DNA of 64,000 nucleotides, taken from CAUZIZ01 sp965222655 (GTDB lineage Bacteria > Acidobacteriota > UBA6911 > RPQK01 > JAJDTT01). The first letter of the stretch is position 1. Each line of letters starts with the position of its first letter. The translations under genes were made by a program, and so were the position numbers. Shown one piece after another: positions 26,564 to 34,528 of the stretch. The DNA lies in assembly GCA_965222655.1 (NCBI GenBank), contig CBDCUP010000022.1:1798001-1862000 (forward strand). Reading direction: 5' to 3'. The notes under the pieces were generated by a model. That model saw only the letters and a list, made by a program, of their open reading frames with translations. It had not been told where the DNA came from and did not search any database.

Positions 26564-28132
26564 ATGTCTTCATTTGGCCGCTTTCCTGCAGGCCCGGATA
26601 CAACCCCTCCCACCTCCATCAGCCCGCGAGAGAAATGGCTGACCACGTTCACGGTGCTGTTCGGAGCCGCCATGGTAACGACGGACATGAGCATCGTCAA
26701 CGTGGCGCTTCCCCATCTGATGGGGGCCTTCGGGGAGACACAGTCGGCAATTACCTGGGTTGCAACGAGCTATATCCTCGCCGCCGTGGTCTCCTTGACC
26801 CTGGCCGGCTGGCTCTGCACGGCCTTCGGACGTAAGCGGGTCTACCTGGTCAGTTTCCTCGTCTTCATCGCAGCCTCGGGTCTGGCAGGTGCGGCTCAGA
26901 GCTTCCCCCAGATGATCTTCAGCCGGACGCTCCAGGGCATCGGCGGCGGAGCCCTGTTTCCCATCAGCATGGCAATCGTGCGGGAGAGCTTCTCGCCTCG
27001 GGAACGGCCCATGGCCATGGCCCTCTATGGAATGGCCATCATGCTCGGAACCGGAGCGGCGCCGGTGCTGGGAGGCTGGATCGTCGAAAACTATGGCTGG
27101 CCCTGGATCTTCTACATCAATCTGCCCACAGGGATCCTGGGAATCTATTTGGTCAGGACCTACATCAAGGATCCCATCTACCTGAAGCGCGGACTGGAGC
27201 GAATCGACTGGGTGGGCATCCTCCTGCTGGCGGTGGGCCTTACCGCCACCCAGGTCGTCTTGGAGAGAGGGCAGGAAAATGACTGGTTCGAATCGAGGTA
27301 CATTGCGATGGGGGCCTTGCTGGGAACGGTGGCGCTACTGACGCTGATTTTCCAGCAACTTCGCTCACCCGAGCCGGTGATCAACCTGCGTCTCCTGAGC
27401 GACAGTACCCTCGCCGCCGGGTGCCTCATCGGCGTGACCGTGGGAATGACCTACTACGGACTGACCTTTATGCTCCCTCAGTTCACGCAGAATCTGCTGG
27501 GCTATCCTCCTCTGCAATCGGGAATCGCTCTGCTACCGAGGGTCGCCGCGCACATCATGGTCATGCCGGTAGCGGGTTGGTTGTACCATCGGATCGGACC
27601 CGTGACCTCTTCGATACTGGGATTATTGATCCAGGTCTGGAGCTTCCGCCAGCTATCCCAACTCTCCTTGGAGGCAGGACTGTCGACCCTGGCTCCCATC
27701 CTGATGCTGACGGGTATGGGCCTTCCCTTCATCCACGTCGCCGTCTCCACGGCGACCTTCGACCGGACCCGGCAGCAGGACATGACGGAAGCCTCCAGTC
27801 TGTTCAGCCTCTCCTACCATTTGGGAGCGAACCTGGCTTATGCGGTGATATCGACGGTGGTGGCCAGGCGTACCCTCTTTCACCGCCTCAGCCTGGTATC
27901 TCAGATCAGCCTCTTCAACACAGCCTACCTGGAAACCAGTCAGACGCTACAGGAACAGATGACCGACTCCCTGTCGGGCCTGGCCGAAGAAAAAGCCTTG
28001 GCGCTCACTGACTCCCTGGTCAACATCCAGTCCTCGGCGCTCGCCTACAACGACGTCGCCTTGCTGCTGTCGCTCATCACGCTGGCGGCTGTGCCCTTCT
28101 GCCTGCTGCTGAGACGACGAGAGAAATCCTAA
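26564..28132 (+). CDS. DHA2-family drug:H+ antiporter (EmrB/QacA type MFS)
   Basis: A 522-residue inner-membrane exporter with about 14 hydrophobic helices. DHA2 marks are MVTTDMSIVNVALPHLMGAF at helix 1, WVATSYILAAVVSLTLAGWL at helix 2, and motif A-like FGRKRVYLVSFLVF. ISMAIVRESFSPRERPMAMA and GTGAAPVLGGWIVENYGWPW fit motif C. Substrates are usually lipophilic drugs or dyes moved by proton antiport; EmrA-like and regulator genes are not adjacent. The stop codon TAA is part of the repeat junction CTAAGCTGAAAC that follows. Confidence 0.9.
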   Translation: MSSFGRFPAGPDTTPPTSISPREKWLTTFTVLFGAAMVTTDMSIVNVALPHLMGAFGETQSAITWVATSYILAAVVSLTLAGWLCTAFGRKRVYLVSFLVFIAASGLAGAAQSFPQMIFSRTLQGIGGGALFPISMAIVRESFSPRERPMAMALYGMAIMLGTGAAPVLGGWIVENYGWPWIFYINLPTGILGIYLVRTYIKDPIYLKRGLERIDWVGILLLAVGLTATQVVLERGQENDWFESRYIAMGALLGTVALLTLIFQQLRSPEPVINLRLLSDSTLAAGCLIGVTVGMTYYGLTFMLPQFTQNLLGYPPLQSGIALLPRVAAHIMVMPVAGWLYHRIGPVTSSILGLLIQVWSFRQLSQLSLEAGLSTLAPILMLTGMGLPFIHVAVSTATFDRTRQQDMTEASSLFSLSYHLGANLAYAVISTVVARRTLFHRLSLVSQISLFNTAYLETSQTLQEQMTDSLSGLAEEKALALTDSLVNIQSSALAYNDVALLLSLITLAAVPFCLLLRRREKS

Positions 28133-28370
28133 GCTGAAACTTCATTTTCAGATTGGAGTGGGAAAAGGACGTAATCCATTGATTTAGAACTGGATAGGGC
28201 CTTTCCCAGGCGATTGTCCAAGAAACCGTGGCGGTGGCCTCCGAGCCGCCGTCTTTCGAGCCATAGGCCTCGAAGGAAAGAACCCGGCGGCACGGAGGCC
28301 ACCGCCACGTCCCTCGACTGAAGTTTCGTTCTCGCGCGCAGCGGGGGCGGGACTAAGCTGAAACTTCATT
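28129..28370. repeat. Modular repeat unit 4 (hairpin type B, reverse orientation)
   Basis: Bounded by two copies of CTAAGCTGAAACTTCATT (28129-28146 and 28353-28370). The first copy supplies the TAA stop (28130-28132) of the transporter gene. Hairpin B arms lie near 28226-28252 and 28282-28309 (GTGGCGGTGGCCTCCGAGCC onward). The end module (28319-28341) is diverged. Confidence 0.8.
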
Positions 28371-28639
28371 GGGTAGGAGATCATCCAAGAGTCGCCAATG
28401 ACAGAGCCGTGACTGCAAAGGAGCGGTCCCGGCATACGGATGCCGGAAACAACCGACCAAACAGACGGTGGCCGATTGCATCTCCTTTTTTATGGCATGT
28501 CCCGATCGGTGATCGGGACCGCTCCTTTGCAGTCACGGCTCTGTCATTGGCGGTAGCGACAATCACGGCAGACGTAACCGAAGTTTCGTTCTCGAATGGG
28601 GCCAGTGCTTCCTGGGGGCGAGACTGACCTGAAACTTGA
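28353..28639. repeat. Modular repeat unit 5 (hairpin type C, reverse orientation)
   Basis: Shares its left junction with unit 4 and ends in a diverged junction (28624-28639). The end module is clear at 28578-28603. Cargo C has perfect 36-bp arms (28395-28430 with 28515-28550, CCAATGACAGAGCCGTGACT onward). Inside are two smaller hairpins, GGCAT-ACGG-ATGCC and CCCGATC-GGT-GATCGGG, giving a cloverleaf-like layout. Confidence 0.85.
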
Positions 28640-28852
28640 CCGCCGGAACGTCTGAACTTCGCACGTCTCTGCTCCCGGCAAAGTGCGGCGAACGGTACTT
28701 GCGTATGGTTTTAGAAATTCCAGACCGCAATCGGCACTGGCTTCGGTGGCTCCGGAGGTGCTACTCCGCGTTTTATCACAGCGAAGCGATGAGGGCGACA
28801 TGATGGTGATGATGAGGGATCACGCCCACCAGGACACCCAGGCTGACCTCGA

Positions 28853-29242
28853 TCAGGGGTAGCGCGACAGATCCGGAAAGTGTGCGAAATCTTCGTCTAG
28901 CGTGTATAGCAGCAGACCCGCCTCCCTTGCTGAGAAAGCGATTGCGGCGTCCGAGGGTGAGACGGTGATCCCTGATTGCCTCAGTGTGAACATCTCCCGG
29001 CCGATCCCCACCCATTGAGCAAAGCCGACATCAAAGTGATGGAGGCCATCGAGGGCGATCTCCACCTCCTCCCGCTCCTCTGGCGTCATACAGCCCCGCA
29101 CTAGCTCGGCTGCGATCACACCACTGATGGCGACGCAATCTTCGTCCAGTAGCTGATTCACTCGGAGGTGCTCGGGACCCCCGGGACGATTGAAGAATTC
29201 CACCCAGACTGAGGTGTCGACAAGCACCAGGGAGGTGCTCAA
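28853..29242 (-). CDS. vapC: VapC-type PIN-domain toxin
   Basis: A 129-residue PIN-domain ribonuclease. The acidic metal site is complete: Asp in LVLVDTSVWVEFF, Glu in SGVIAAELVRGCM, Asp in VSPSDAAIAFSAR and Asp in YTLDEDFAHF. Its ATG overlaps the vapB stop by 4 bases (ATGA), so the two are translated together. Free VapC cleaves RNA, often tRNA or rRNA; the cognate antitoxin neutralises it. Confidence 0.9.
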   Translation of the reverse strand: MSTSLVLVDTSVWVEFFNRPGGPEHLRVNQLLDEDCVAISGVIAAELVRGCMTPEEREEVEIALDGLHHFDVGFAQWVGIGREMFTLRQSGITVSPSDAAIAFSAREAGLLLYTLDEDFAHFPDLSRYP

Positions 29243-29442
29243 GAGCCGAGATCCCGTTGTCGGAGCTCACGCCAGTCTTCCGCCAGGTGGACCCGACCAG
29301 CCAGCCCTTTGAGCCGAGACCGCGCCCTCGCTCTGAGGGCCTCGTCGATGGCAGTGTTGATCGCCTCAGTCTTGCTCGAGGCACCCACTAGCCGCATGAG
29401 CTTTGCGAGTTTCTTTTCGTCTATCTCTAGCGTGGTCCGCAT
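29239..29442 (-). CDS. vapB: VapB-type antitoxin (ribbon-helix-helix)
   Basis: About 67 residues from ATG 29442. The N-terminus TTLEIDEKKLAKLMRLVGAS and SSKTEAINTAIDEALR is the DNA-binding domain of type II VapB antitoxins that repress their own promoter as a complex with VapC. The C-terminal tail (LAGRVHLAEDWRELRQRDLG) should wrap the toxin. A second ATG at 29448 lies against the predicted -10 box, so 29442 is preferred. Confidence 0.9.
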   Translation of the reverse strand: MRTTLEIDEKKLAKLMRLVGASSKTEAINTAIDEALRARARSRLKGLAGRVHLAEDWRELRQRDLGS

Positions 29443-29448
29443 ATACAT

Positions 29449-29477
29449 AATTTATTGGCATAAGATATATCTGTCAA
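29449..29477 (-). promoter_or_regulatory. Sigma-70-like promoter of vapBC
   Basis: On the minus strand TTGACA (29477-29472), a 17-bp AT-rich spacer and TAAATT (29454-29449). The expected start of transcription falls at or next to ATG 29442, so the vapB mRNA may be leaderless. TATAT/ATATA words around the box are candidate VapB operator half-sites. Confidence 0.6.
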
Positions 29478-29534
29478 GAAAAGATGTTTATCCTATGTGT
29501 ATTAGACCTATGTCGAAACCGGGAGCAGAAAACC

Positions 29535-29598
29535 TGATTTCGATAACGTAAAAGTGACCCGTTTTGGGGGCGAATGATCGAGCGAAAGTGACCCACCC
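29535..29598 (+). repeat. IS21 left end
   Basis: Two copies of the AAAGTGACCC word in the same orientation, spaced about 33 bp, mirrored at the right end (35416-35463). These are the expected IstA binding sites. Confidence 0.8.
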
Positions 29599-29669
29599 CA
29601 ATCAGACCTCTGTTTTAGTCTGTTGTGATTGCTAAACGACAGGCGAAACGGAGGTTGGAGGTGATTGGG

Positions 29670-30375
29670 ATGGATCAGTTTGAGCTTATCAGAACGGCGT
29701 CGCGTGTGTATGGAAAGAGCATCCGGCAGATTCGACGAGAGACGGGACACCATCGAACGACGATTCGCAAGGCGCTGGCCGGGAAAGAACCTAAGTATCG
29801 TCGGCAGAAAGAGCCGAGGGCCCCGGTCATGGATCCCGTCGCGAAGATCATCGAGCAATGGCTGATGGGCGACCGCCAACAGCCGCGCAAGCAAAGGCAC
29901 ACGGCTCGAAGGGTCTACACCCGGCTGGTGCAGGAGCATCAGTTTGCGGGGGCAGAGGTGAGCGTGCGGCGCTGGGTGCGGCAATGGAAAGCCGCTCACG
30001 GCTGGAGCCGGCGCGAGGCCGTGCTGCCGCTGGATCCGGAGGTGGCGCGGGAAGCCCAAGTGGACTGGGGCAGTGCCTGGGTCCAGCTGGCCGGCCTGCG
30101 TCGGCAGGTCAAGTTCTTTGTGATGCGCCCTCGTACTCGGGCAAGCCCTTTGTGCGGGCCTATCCCTGGGAGCGTCAGGAGATGTTCTTCGACGCCCATA
30201 TGCACGCCTTCTCCTACTACGGAGGCGTCTTCCTGGAGCTGGTCTACGACAACCTCACGCAGGCGGTCCAACGGATCCTGCGGGGCAGGCAGCGCGTGGA
30301 GCAGGAACGGTTCGTGTCCTTTCGTAGCCACTACACCTTCCAGGCCCGGTACTGCACGCCGGGGCGAGGCCAGGA
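29670..30375 (+). pseudogene. istA: istA, 5' part (IS21 transposase, disrupted)
   Basis: ATG 29670 follows GGAGG. The start MDQFELIRTASRVYGKSIRQ is the N-terminal HTH of IstA, followed by AQVDWGSAWVQLAGLRRQVK at the start of the DDE domain. Near 30126 one C is missing (ATGCGCCCTCG where ATGCGCCCCTCG is expected), so the frame shifts by -1 and continues as YSGKPFVRAYPWERQEMFFD and then FLELVYDNLTQAVQRI. At 30375 the gene is cut by the serine-recombinase transposon, after codons for GRGQ and the first two bases of the next codon. Transposition by this copy is not expected. Confidence 0.85.
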
Positions 30376-30381
30376 AAAGGA

Positions 30382-32466
30382 TCAACCTGCATACTGCACC
30401 TCGTTGTTTCGTTTCGACGCACAGGGCGGATAGCGGCGACGATCCTTCAGGCGCTTACCGAGCTGGGTCTTCAGAGACGCAGGTGTGGAAGCGAATAGGA
30501 TCTCATCTCTGTCGTTGACTCTCCGGGCTTCGAGCACGCCAGCGATAGCATAGCGTTTGGCTGTCTGGTAGTGAATCCCGAGATGGGCGGCCGCCTCTTT
30601 GGCCGTGAGCCACCCCTTCTTGCGCCAGTACTCGTACAGACTCTCAATCCTGTAGGCCCGGCGGATGCCTTTGATGGTTAGGCGTGTGAACTTGTTGTCC
30701 CGGCCCGAGCGCAGCCAGCGCCCGTTCAGAGTCCGGGCGATTTCCTTATCCGTCTGTTCGGTCGCCAGCGCTCGGACTTGCTCGACAATGTCTGCGGGGG
30801 TTCGGAACCGGTCCCCAGCGGCCGGCGGTACGGGTCGCTCGAGCGTTGTGGTGGCCCCGCCTTTCCAGCGAATCCCGATGCGAATCACCTGGTGTTCACG
30901 GATCAAAGTCACGTCCTCAACGAGCAACCGAAGCATACGCTTACGGTCGCGTGCCGGAGTGCGAGGATCCTTCCACACCCGCGGCAGGTCCGAGGTCAGG
31001 GCCAGGATCTGCTCGCGATCCTGGGCGCTGAGCTCCAGGCCGTGAGCCTTCCGGGTCTGAGCGTACTCCTCTTCCATTCGCGCTAGTTGGGTCAGTTTTT
31101 CATTCCATTGAGACTCCAGAGCATCAGCGACCAGTCGGTTTTCGGGTCGCACCAGCAGGTAGTGACGCTGGGCCAACTCGGCCTCCTGCCGGGCGCGTTC
31201 GACCTGACGACGCCGCTGCCGATCCGCCTCGGTTTTGCGTGCTCTCAGTTCCTCAAAGACTTCCAGCGCCACCTCCAGAGTCGCCGGGGTCACGGCCTCC
31301 AGGACCACTTCGGCAATGGCTTCATCCAAACCCGTTCCCGGAATCCTCTGGCAGGGGTCTTGGGCGGTCTCGATGCCCCGTCGCTGACACACGTAATCGG
31401 GAACAGGGTGCCCTTGGCGGACGTGATAACGAACTGTCATACGGCGACCGCAGAGGCCGCACACCACGACTCCTTGCAAAAGTGCCGTTCCTTCGCGCGG
31501 AGGACTTCGGCGGCGATCCGGACCATAGCCGTTGGCATTCTCCAGTAGCTTTGCCTGGTTGATCTCAAACTCCTGCCACGAGAGGTAGGCGGGGTGGGCA
31601 TTGGGGAGGAAGACCTTCCACTGCTCCCGCGGCATTCGCCGATACCGAACGTGATGTCCCAGTTTCTTCTGACGGGTTCGCCCGTACACATAGGCTCCCG
31701 CATAGCGAGGATTGTGCAGGATATTCAGCGCTCGGCTGTGTTCAAGTTCGATCCAGATCACTTCCCCCGCTCGCACACCCCACGGAAGCCGGCGGGGGAA
31801 GAGGATGTCCTCCTCGTGAAAGTGGCGCACCACCTGTTGGGCTGAACCCAGTCGGCGAAAAGTCTCAAACAGCAGCCGCACCGCTCCCTGGATCTGCTCG
31901 TCCGGATCGAACTTCAGTCGATCGCTTTCGTCATGGACGTAGCCGATGGGAGCTCGGATCCAGAGTTCACCCCGCCGAGCCTTGTTGAGCTGGCCCCCCA
32001 CCAGCCGGGCTCTTAAGACGTGCAGCTCGGCTTCGCTCATGGTCCCTTTCAGGCCGAGCAGCAAGCGGTCGTTAAAGTGAGAGGGATCGTACAGTCCATC
32101 TTCATCCAAAATCAGCGTGTCGGCCAACGCGCAGATCTCCAGCAGCCGATGCCAGTCACTGGAACTTCGGGCCAGACGTGACACTTCCAGGCCCATCACC
32201 AATCCGACGTGACCCAGGCCGACTTCGGCCACCAAACGCTGAAAGCCGTCTCGCCCCGCAGTGCTGGCCCCAGACGTTCCCTGATCCTCGTCGATGACGA
32301 CAATCTGATCGCTCACCCATCCCAGAACCTGAGCCCGGCGCCTGAGATCGTATTGGCGAGCGGTGCTTTCACGATTCTCCTGCACTTGCCGCAGCGAAGA
32401 CTGCCGGATGTACAGGTAGGCCTCTCGGCTCAGGTGTTCGGGCCGGACTTTGCTCGACTCATTCAT
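30382..32466 (-). CDS. Large serine recombinase
   Basis: A 694-residue resolvase-type recombinase. The N-terminal catalytic domain begins EAYLYIRQSSLRQVQENRES, with the nucleophile Ser in RQSS, and includes LVMGLEVSRLARSSSDWHRL. A recombinase domain (YAGAYVYGRTRQKK) and a zinc ribbon (CGLCGRRM ... YVCQRRG ... DPCQRI) follow, then a long coiled coil with many Glu/Arg (ELRARKTEADRQRRRQVERA), and a C-terminal HTH-like segment (WLTAKEAAAHLGIHYQTAKR). It should cut and rejoin at the GA-flanked ends. The gene is intact. Confidence 0.92.
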   Translation of the reverse strand: MNESSKVRPEHLSREAYLYIRQSSLRQVQENRESTARQYDLRRRAQVLGWVSDQIVVIDEDQGTSGASTAGRDGFQRLVAEVGLGHVGLVMGLEVSRLARSSSDWHRLLEICALADTLILDEDGLYDPSHFNDRLLLGLKGTMSEAELHVLRARLVGGQLNKARRGELWIRAPIGYVHDESDRLKFDPDEQIQGAVRLLFETFRRLGSAQQVVRHFHEEDILFPRRLPWGVRAGEVIWIELEHSRALNILHNPRYAGAYVYGRTRQKKLGHHVRYRRMPREQWKVFLPNAHPAYLSWQEFEINQAKLLENANGYGPDRRRSPPREGTALLQGVVVCGLCGRRMTVRYHVRQGHPVPDYVCQRRGIETAQDPCQRIPGTGLDEAIAEVVLEAVTPATLEVALEVFEELRARKTEADRQRRRQVERARQEAELAQRHYLLVRPENRLVADALESQWNEKLTQLARMEEEYAQTRKAHGLELSAQDREQILALTSDLPRVWKDPRTPARDRKRMLRLLVEDVTLIREHQVIRIGIRWKGGATTTLERPVPPAAGDRFRTPADIVEQVRALATEQTDKEIARTLNGRWLRSGRDNKFTRLTIKGIRRAYRIESLYEYWRKKGWLTAKEAAAHLGIHYQTAKRYAIAGVLEARRVNDRDEILFASTPASLKTQLGKRLKDRRRYPPCASKRNNEVQYAG

Positions 32467-32770
32467 GCGGCACCTCCCGAGTGCAGGCCAGCACCATACC
32501 TGCCAGAATCGTCCTCAGATCCGAGCCCATACCTAGGGTCAGTTCCGGGCAACGGCGTGAAGGACTCGGGCGGACCCGGCCGCCAGTAGCCACTCGTGGA
32601 GGGAGCAGGGCGGAGAGTGCCGCCATCCAGGCTGCCATCCCTTGCGCCAGAAACAGGGTCAGGCCGTGACCGCGCTCCAGGCCAGCGCGGCAACTGACGG
32701 CCTCCCGGCGCAGAGCTTCGTACTGCTGTTGGAAGTAAACGCGATGCTCCTCTCCAAAACGGCTCCTCAT
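32459..32770 (-). CDS. Small companion protein of the recombinase unit
   Basis: 103 residues, unknown function. Its ATG overlaps the stop of the HTH gene (ATGA) and its 3' end overlaps the recombinase start by 8 bases. The N-terminal half is a charged helix (FGEEHRVYFQQQYEALRREA) and the end holds GSDLRTILAGMVLACTREV. Position and coupling suggest a conserved part of this transposon type, perhaps the y4bB/y4pI slot, but I cannot confirm homology by sight. Confidence 0.65.
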   Translation of the reverse strand: MRSRFGEEHRVYFQQQYEALRREAVSCRAGLERGHGLTLFLAQGMAAWMAALSALLPPRVATGGRVRPSPSRRCPELTLGMGSDLRTILAGMVLACTREVPHE

Positions 32771-33246
32771 TGCTTTTCCTTCTGGGGCGGTTTTTTTTTG
32801 CGCCGGGCCAGAGCGCGGTCGATCGATCGCGGATGGATCTGGATTCCGAAACGCTGCTCGACCGCTTCGGCGACGGACTGCTCATGGGGGCCGCTCTGGC
32901 GCCAGCTCTCCGCAAAATCGAGCACCTCTGCCGTGCACTTATGGGCTCGCTTGGGACCGCGTCGGCGGGGGATCAATCCGGGCAGCCCCTCCTTCTCGAA
33001 GGCCGTTTCAGCCACATAGAACGCCTGCCGGCTCACCCCGAAACGCTGGGCCACCTCGCTGACGGGTCGACCCTCCAGGCGATGCCGGCGCAGCATCTCG
33101 TACTTGACCTGCACTCGATCGCGCGCATCCAGAAACTCCTCGCCTTGAAAAGCTTCATCTCGTACGGCTTCCGGCTGAGGATGCAGAGCTCCGTGTTGGC
33201 GCAAGGCTTTGATCTTCGTCTGATCGGAAGGTGTTGTCGGTTTCAT
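32767..33246 (-). CDS. Helix-turn-helix protein of the recombinase unit
   Basis: About 159 residues from ATG 33246 (MKPTTPSDQTKIKALRQHGA); a frame running up to 33414 has no ribosome site. A homeodomain-like HTH is plain in VQVKYEMLRRHRLEGRPVSE and VAQRFGVSRQAFYVAETAF. A second winged region (EVLDFAESWRQSGPHEQSVA, then FGIQIHPRSIDRALARRKKK) resembles transposase-derived DNA-binding modules. It probably binds the element ends or regulates the operon. Confidence 0.75.
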   Translation of the reverse strand: MKPTTPSDQTKIKALRQHGALHPQPEAVRDEAFQGEEFLDARDRVQVKYEMLRRHRLEGRPVSEVAQRFGVSRQAFYVAETAFEKEGLPGLIPRRRGPKRAHKCTAEVLDFAESWRQSGPHEQSVAEAVEQRFGIQIHPRSIDRALARRKKKPPQKEKQ

Positions 33247-33403
33247 AGTGTAAATATAATTATGTTCTCTTTGTGCAGACCTGTCAAGTGTTTTTAGTTC
33301 ATGGCTACCCGTATCATCAAGGAATATAACACATCTTTGCACTGGAAACGAGGACATAAAGGCCCCATGCTGGACAGAAATTAGTTGACATTGTGTACGT
33401 AAT

Positions 33404-33670
33404 TTACTTGACATGGTTGTCCTCTGGATCGGTTCGATCCTGGAGCCGCTCGGCCAGCTGAAGCAAATCCTCGACTCGGAATCTGGAGCGCCCTTGCCCC
33501 ATCGTTAAGTAGGGCTCCGGTGGCGCTAGTTCGGTCCAACCAATCGGCAGCGAACAAAACCTTCCGTCGCCCATCTGCACGGTGACCCGCTGCTCTCCCC
33601 AGAGCAGCTTACTGACTACAAAAGAAAAGGAGGCGCCCCTCAGAGGATGGAAAGGATGAGTGACCCGCAC
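33404..33670 (-). CDS. DUF5372 (Y4bD/Y4pK-family) protein
   Basis: 88 residues from a GTG at 33670; a longer frame to 34138 only runs antisense to istA. The sequence VRVTHPFHPLRGASFSFVVS, WGEQRVTVQMGDG, SLPIGWTELAPPEPY and GRSRFRVEDLLQLAERL matches the small Y4bD/Y4pK family found next to serine recombinases of the same four-gene unit. Its role is unknown. It is the first gene of the operon, and the 157-bp gap to the HTH gene contains an AT-rich stretch that could hold a promoter. Confidence 0.75.
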   Translation of the reverse strand: MRVTHPFHPLRGASFSFVVSKLLWGEQRVTVQMGDGRFCSLPIGWTELAPPEPYLTMGQGRSRFRVEDLLQLAERLQDRTDPEDNHVK

Positions 33671-33713
33671 CTTCTGCTCAGCAGGTGAACTGGGTGCATT
33701 TGATTGCTTTTGA

Positions 33714-34528
33714 GAAAGGAGGAGCCGAGGGGCTGATCGGTTTTGCCCGGCGCAACTTCCTGGTGCCGCTGCCTTCTGTCGAAGACTTCGAGGAACTGAA
33801 CCAACTCCTGGCCCAGCGCTGTGAGCAGTATGGGAGCCACCGGATTGGAGGTCGGGAAGATGACCGTACGGTGGACGAACGCTTCGAAGCGGAACGCGGC
33901 TCTGCTGCCGCTTCCGGATCAACCCTTTGAGAACTTCAAGCCGGTCCGGGTCAAGGTGGATGCCTATCAGACTGCCCGAGTGGATCACAATCGGTACTCG
34001 GTGCCTCGAGCGTACGTCGGATGCTGGCTCTGGGCCCACGTGGGTTGCGAGCAGATTCGCTTGTACGCCTCCGATCGGAAGGTGAGCCAACACGATCGCC
34101 TCTTCTGGAAGAGCCAGTGGCAGATCGATCCGCTGCACTATCTAGACCTGATTTATGAGCGCGTCGGAGCGTTTGAAAGTGCTCGTGCCATCGTCCAGTG
34201 GCGGCGGCAGTGGCCGCTGGATTACGAAGTCCTGCTGCAGGCGCTGCGTCGCCGTCAGGGCGAGGGCCGGGGCACCCGCGAGTTTGTTCGGGTCTTGCAG
34301 CTGCATCGCCAGTACGAGAGCTCCCGGGTGGAAGCGGCTGTCCGATCGGTTCTGGACAAGGGCTGTCCCGGCTATGAATCGATCCGTCATCTGCTGCGGG
34401 CTCAGGAAGCACCGCCGCTGTCGACGGAGCCCCTGCCCGCCGAGCTGATTCCCGGGGTGACCGATCAGCCGGTCCCAGTCAGTGATCCGAATGCTTTTAA
34501 CGCCCTCTTACCGGCAGGTGCGCTATGA
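33714..34528 (+). pseudogene. istA: istA, 3' part (IS21 transposase, disrupted)
   Basis: Continuation of istA beyond the nested transposon: EKGGAEGLIGFARRNFLVPL, VEDFEELNQLLAQRCEQYGS, then a shift of frame near 33896 (GAACGCGGCTCTG where two more bases, GC, would restore ERAALLPLP). After it the frame runs NFKPVRVKVDAYQTARVDHN, NRYSVPRAYVG and the IstA C-terminus to the TGA at 34528. The last base of its stop codon region overlaps the istB ATG (ATGA). Confidence 0.85.

Larger units (their letters stand above)
30376..33711 (-). mobile_element. Serine-recombinase transposon (y4b/y4p-type four-gene unit) inside istA
   Basis: A 3336-bp insertion. Removing 30376-33711 together with one of the two flanking GA dinucleotides (30374-30375 and 33712-33713) restores the istA sequence CAG-GAG-AAA-GGA and its reading frame. 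A GA core is what large serine recombinases of the TnpX type use. The four genes, all on the minus strand, are DUF5372, HTH protein, small protein and recombinase; the last three overlap by 4-8 bp. Confidence 0.85.

Noticed and set aside
33670..34138. N-terminal extension of the DUF5372 frame
   Set aside because: It crosses the transposon boundary and runs antisense to istA; the family homology starts at the GTG at 33670.
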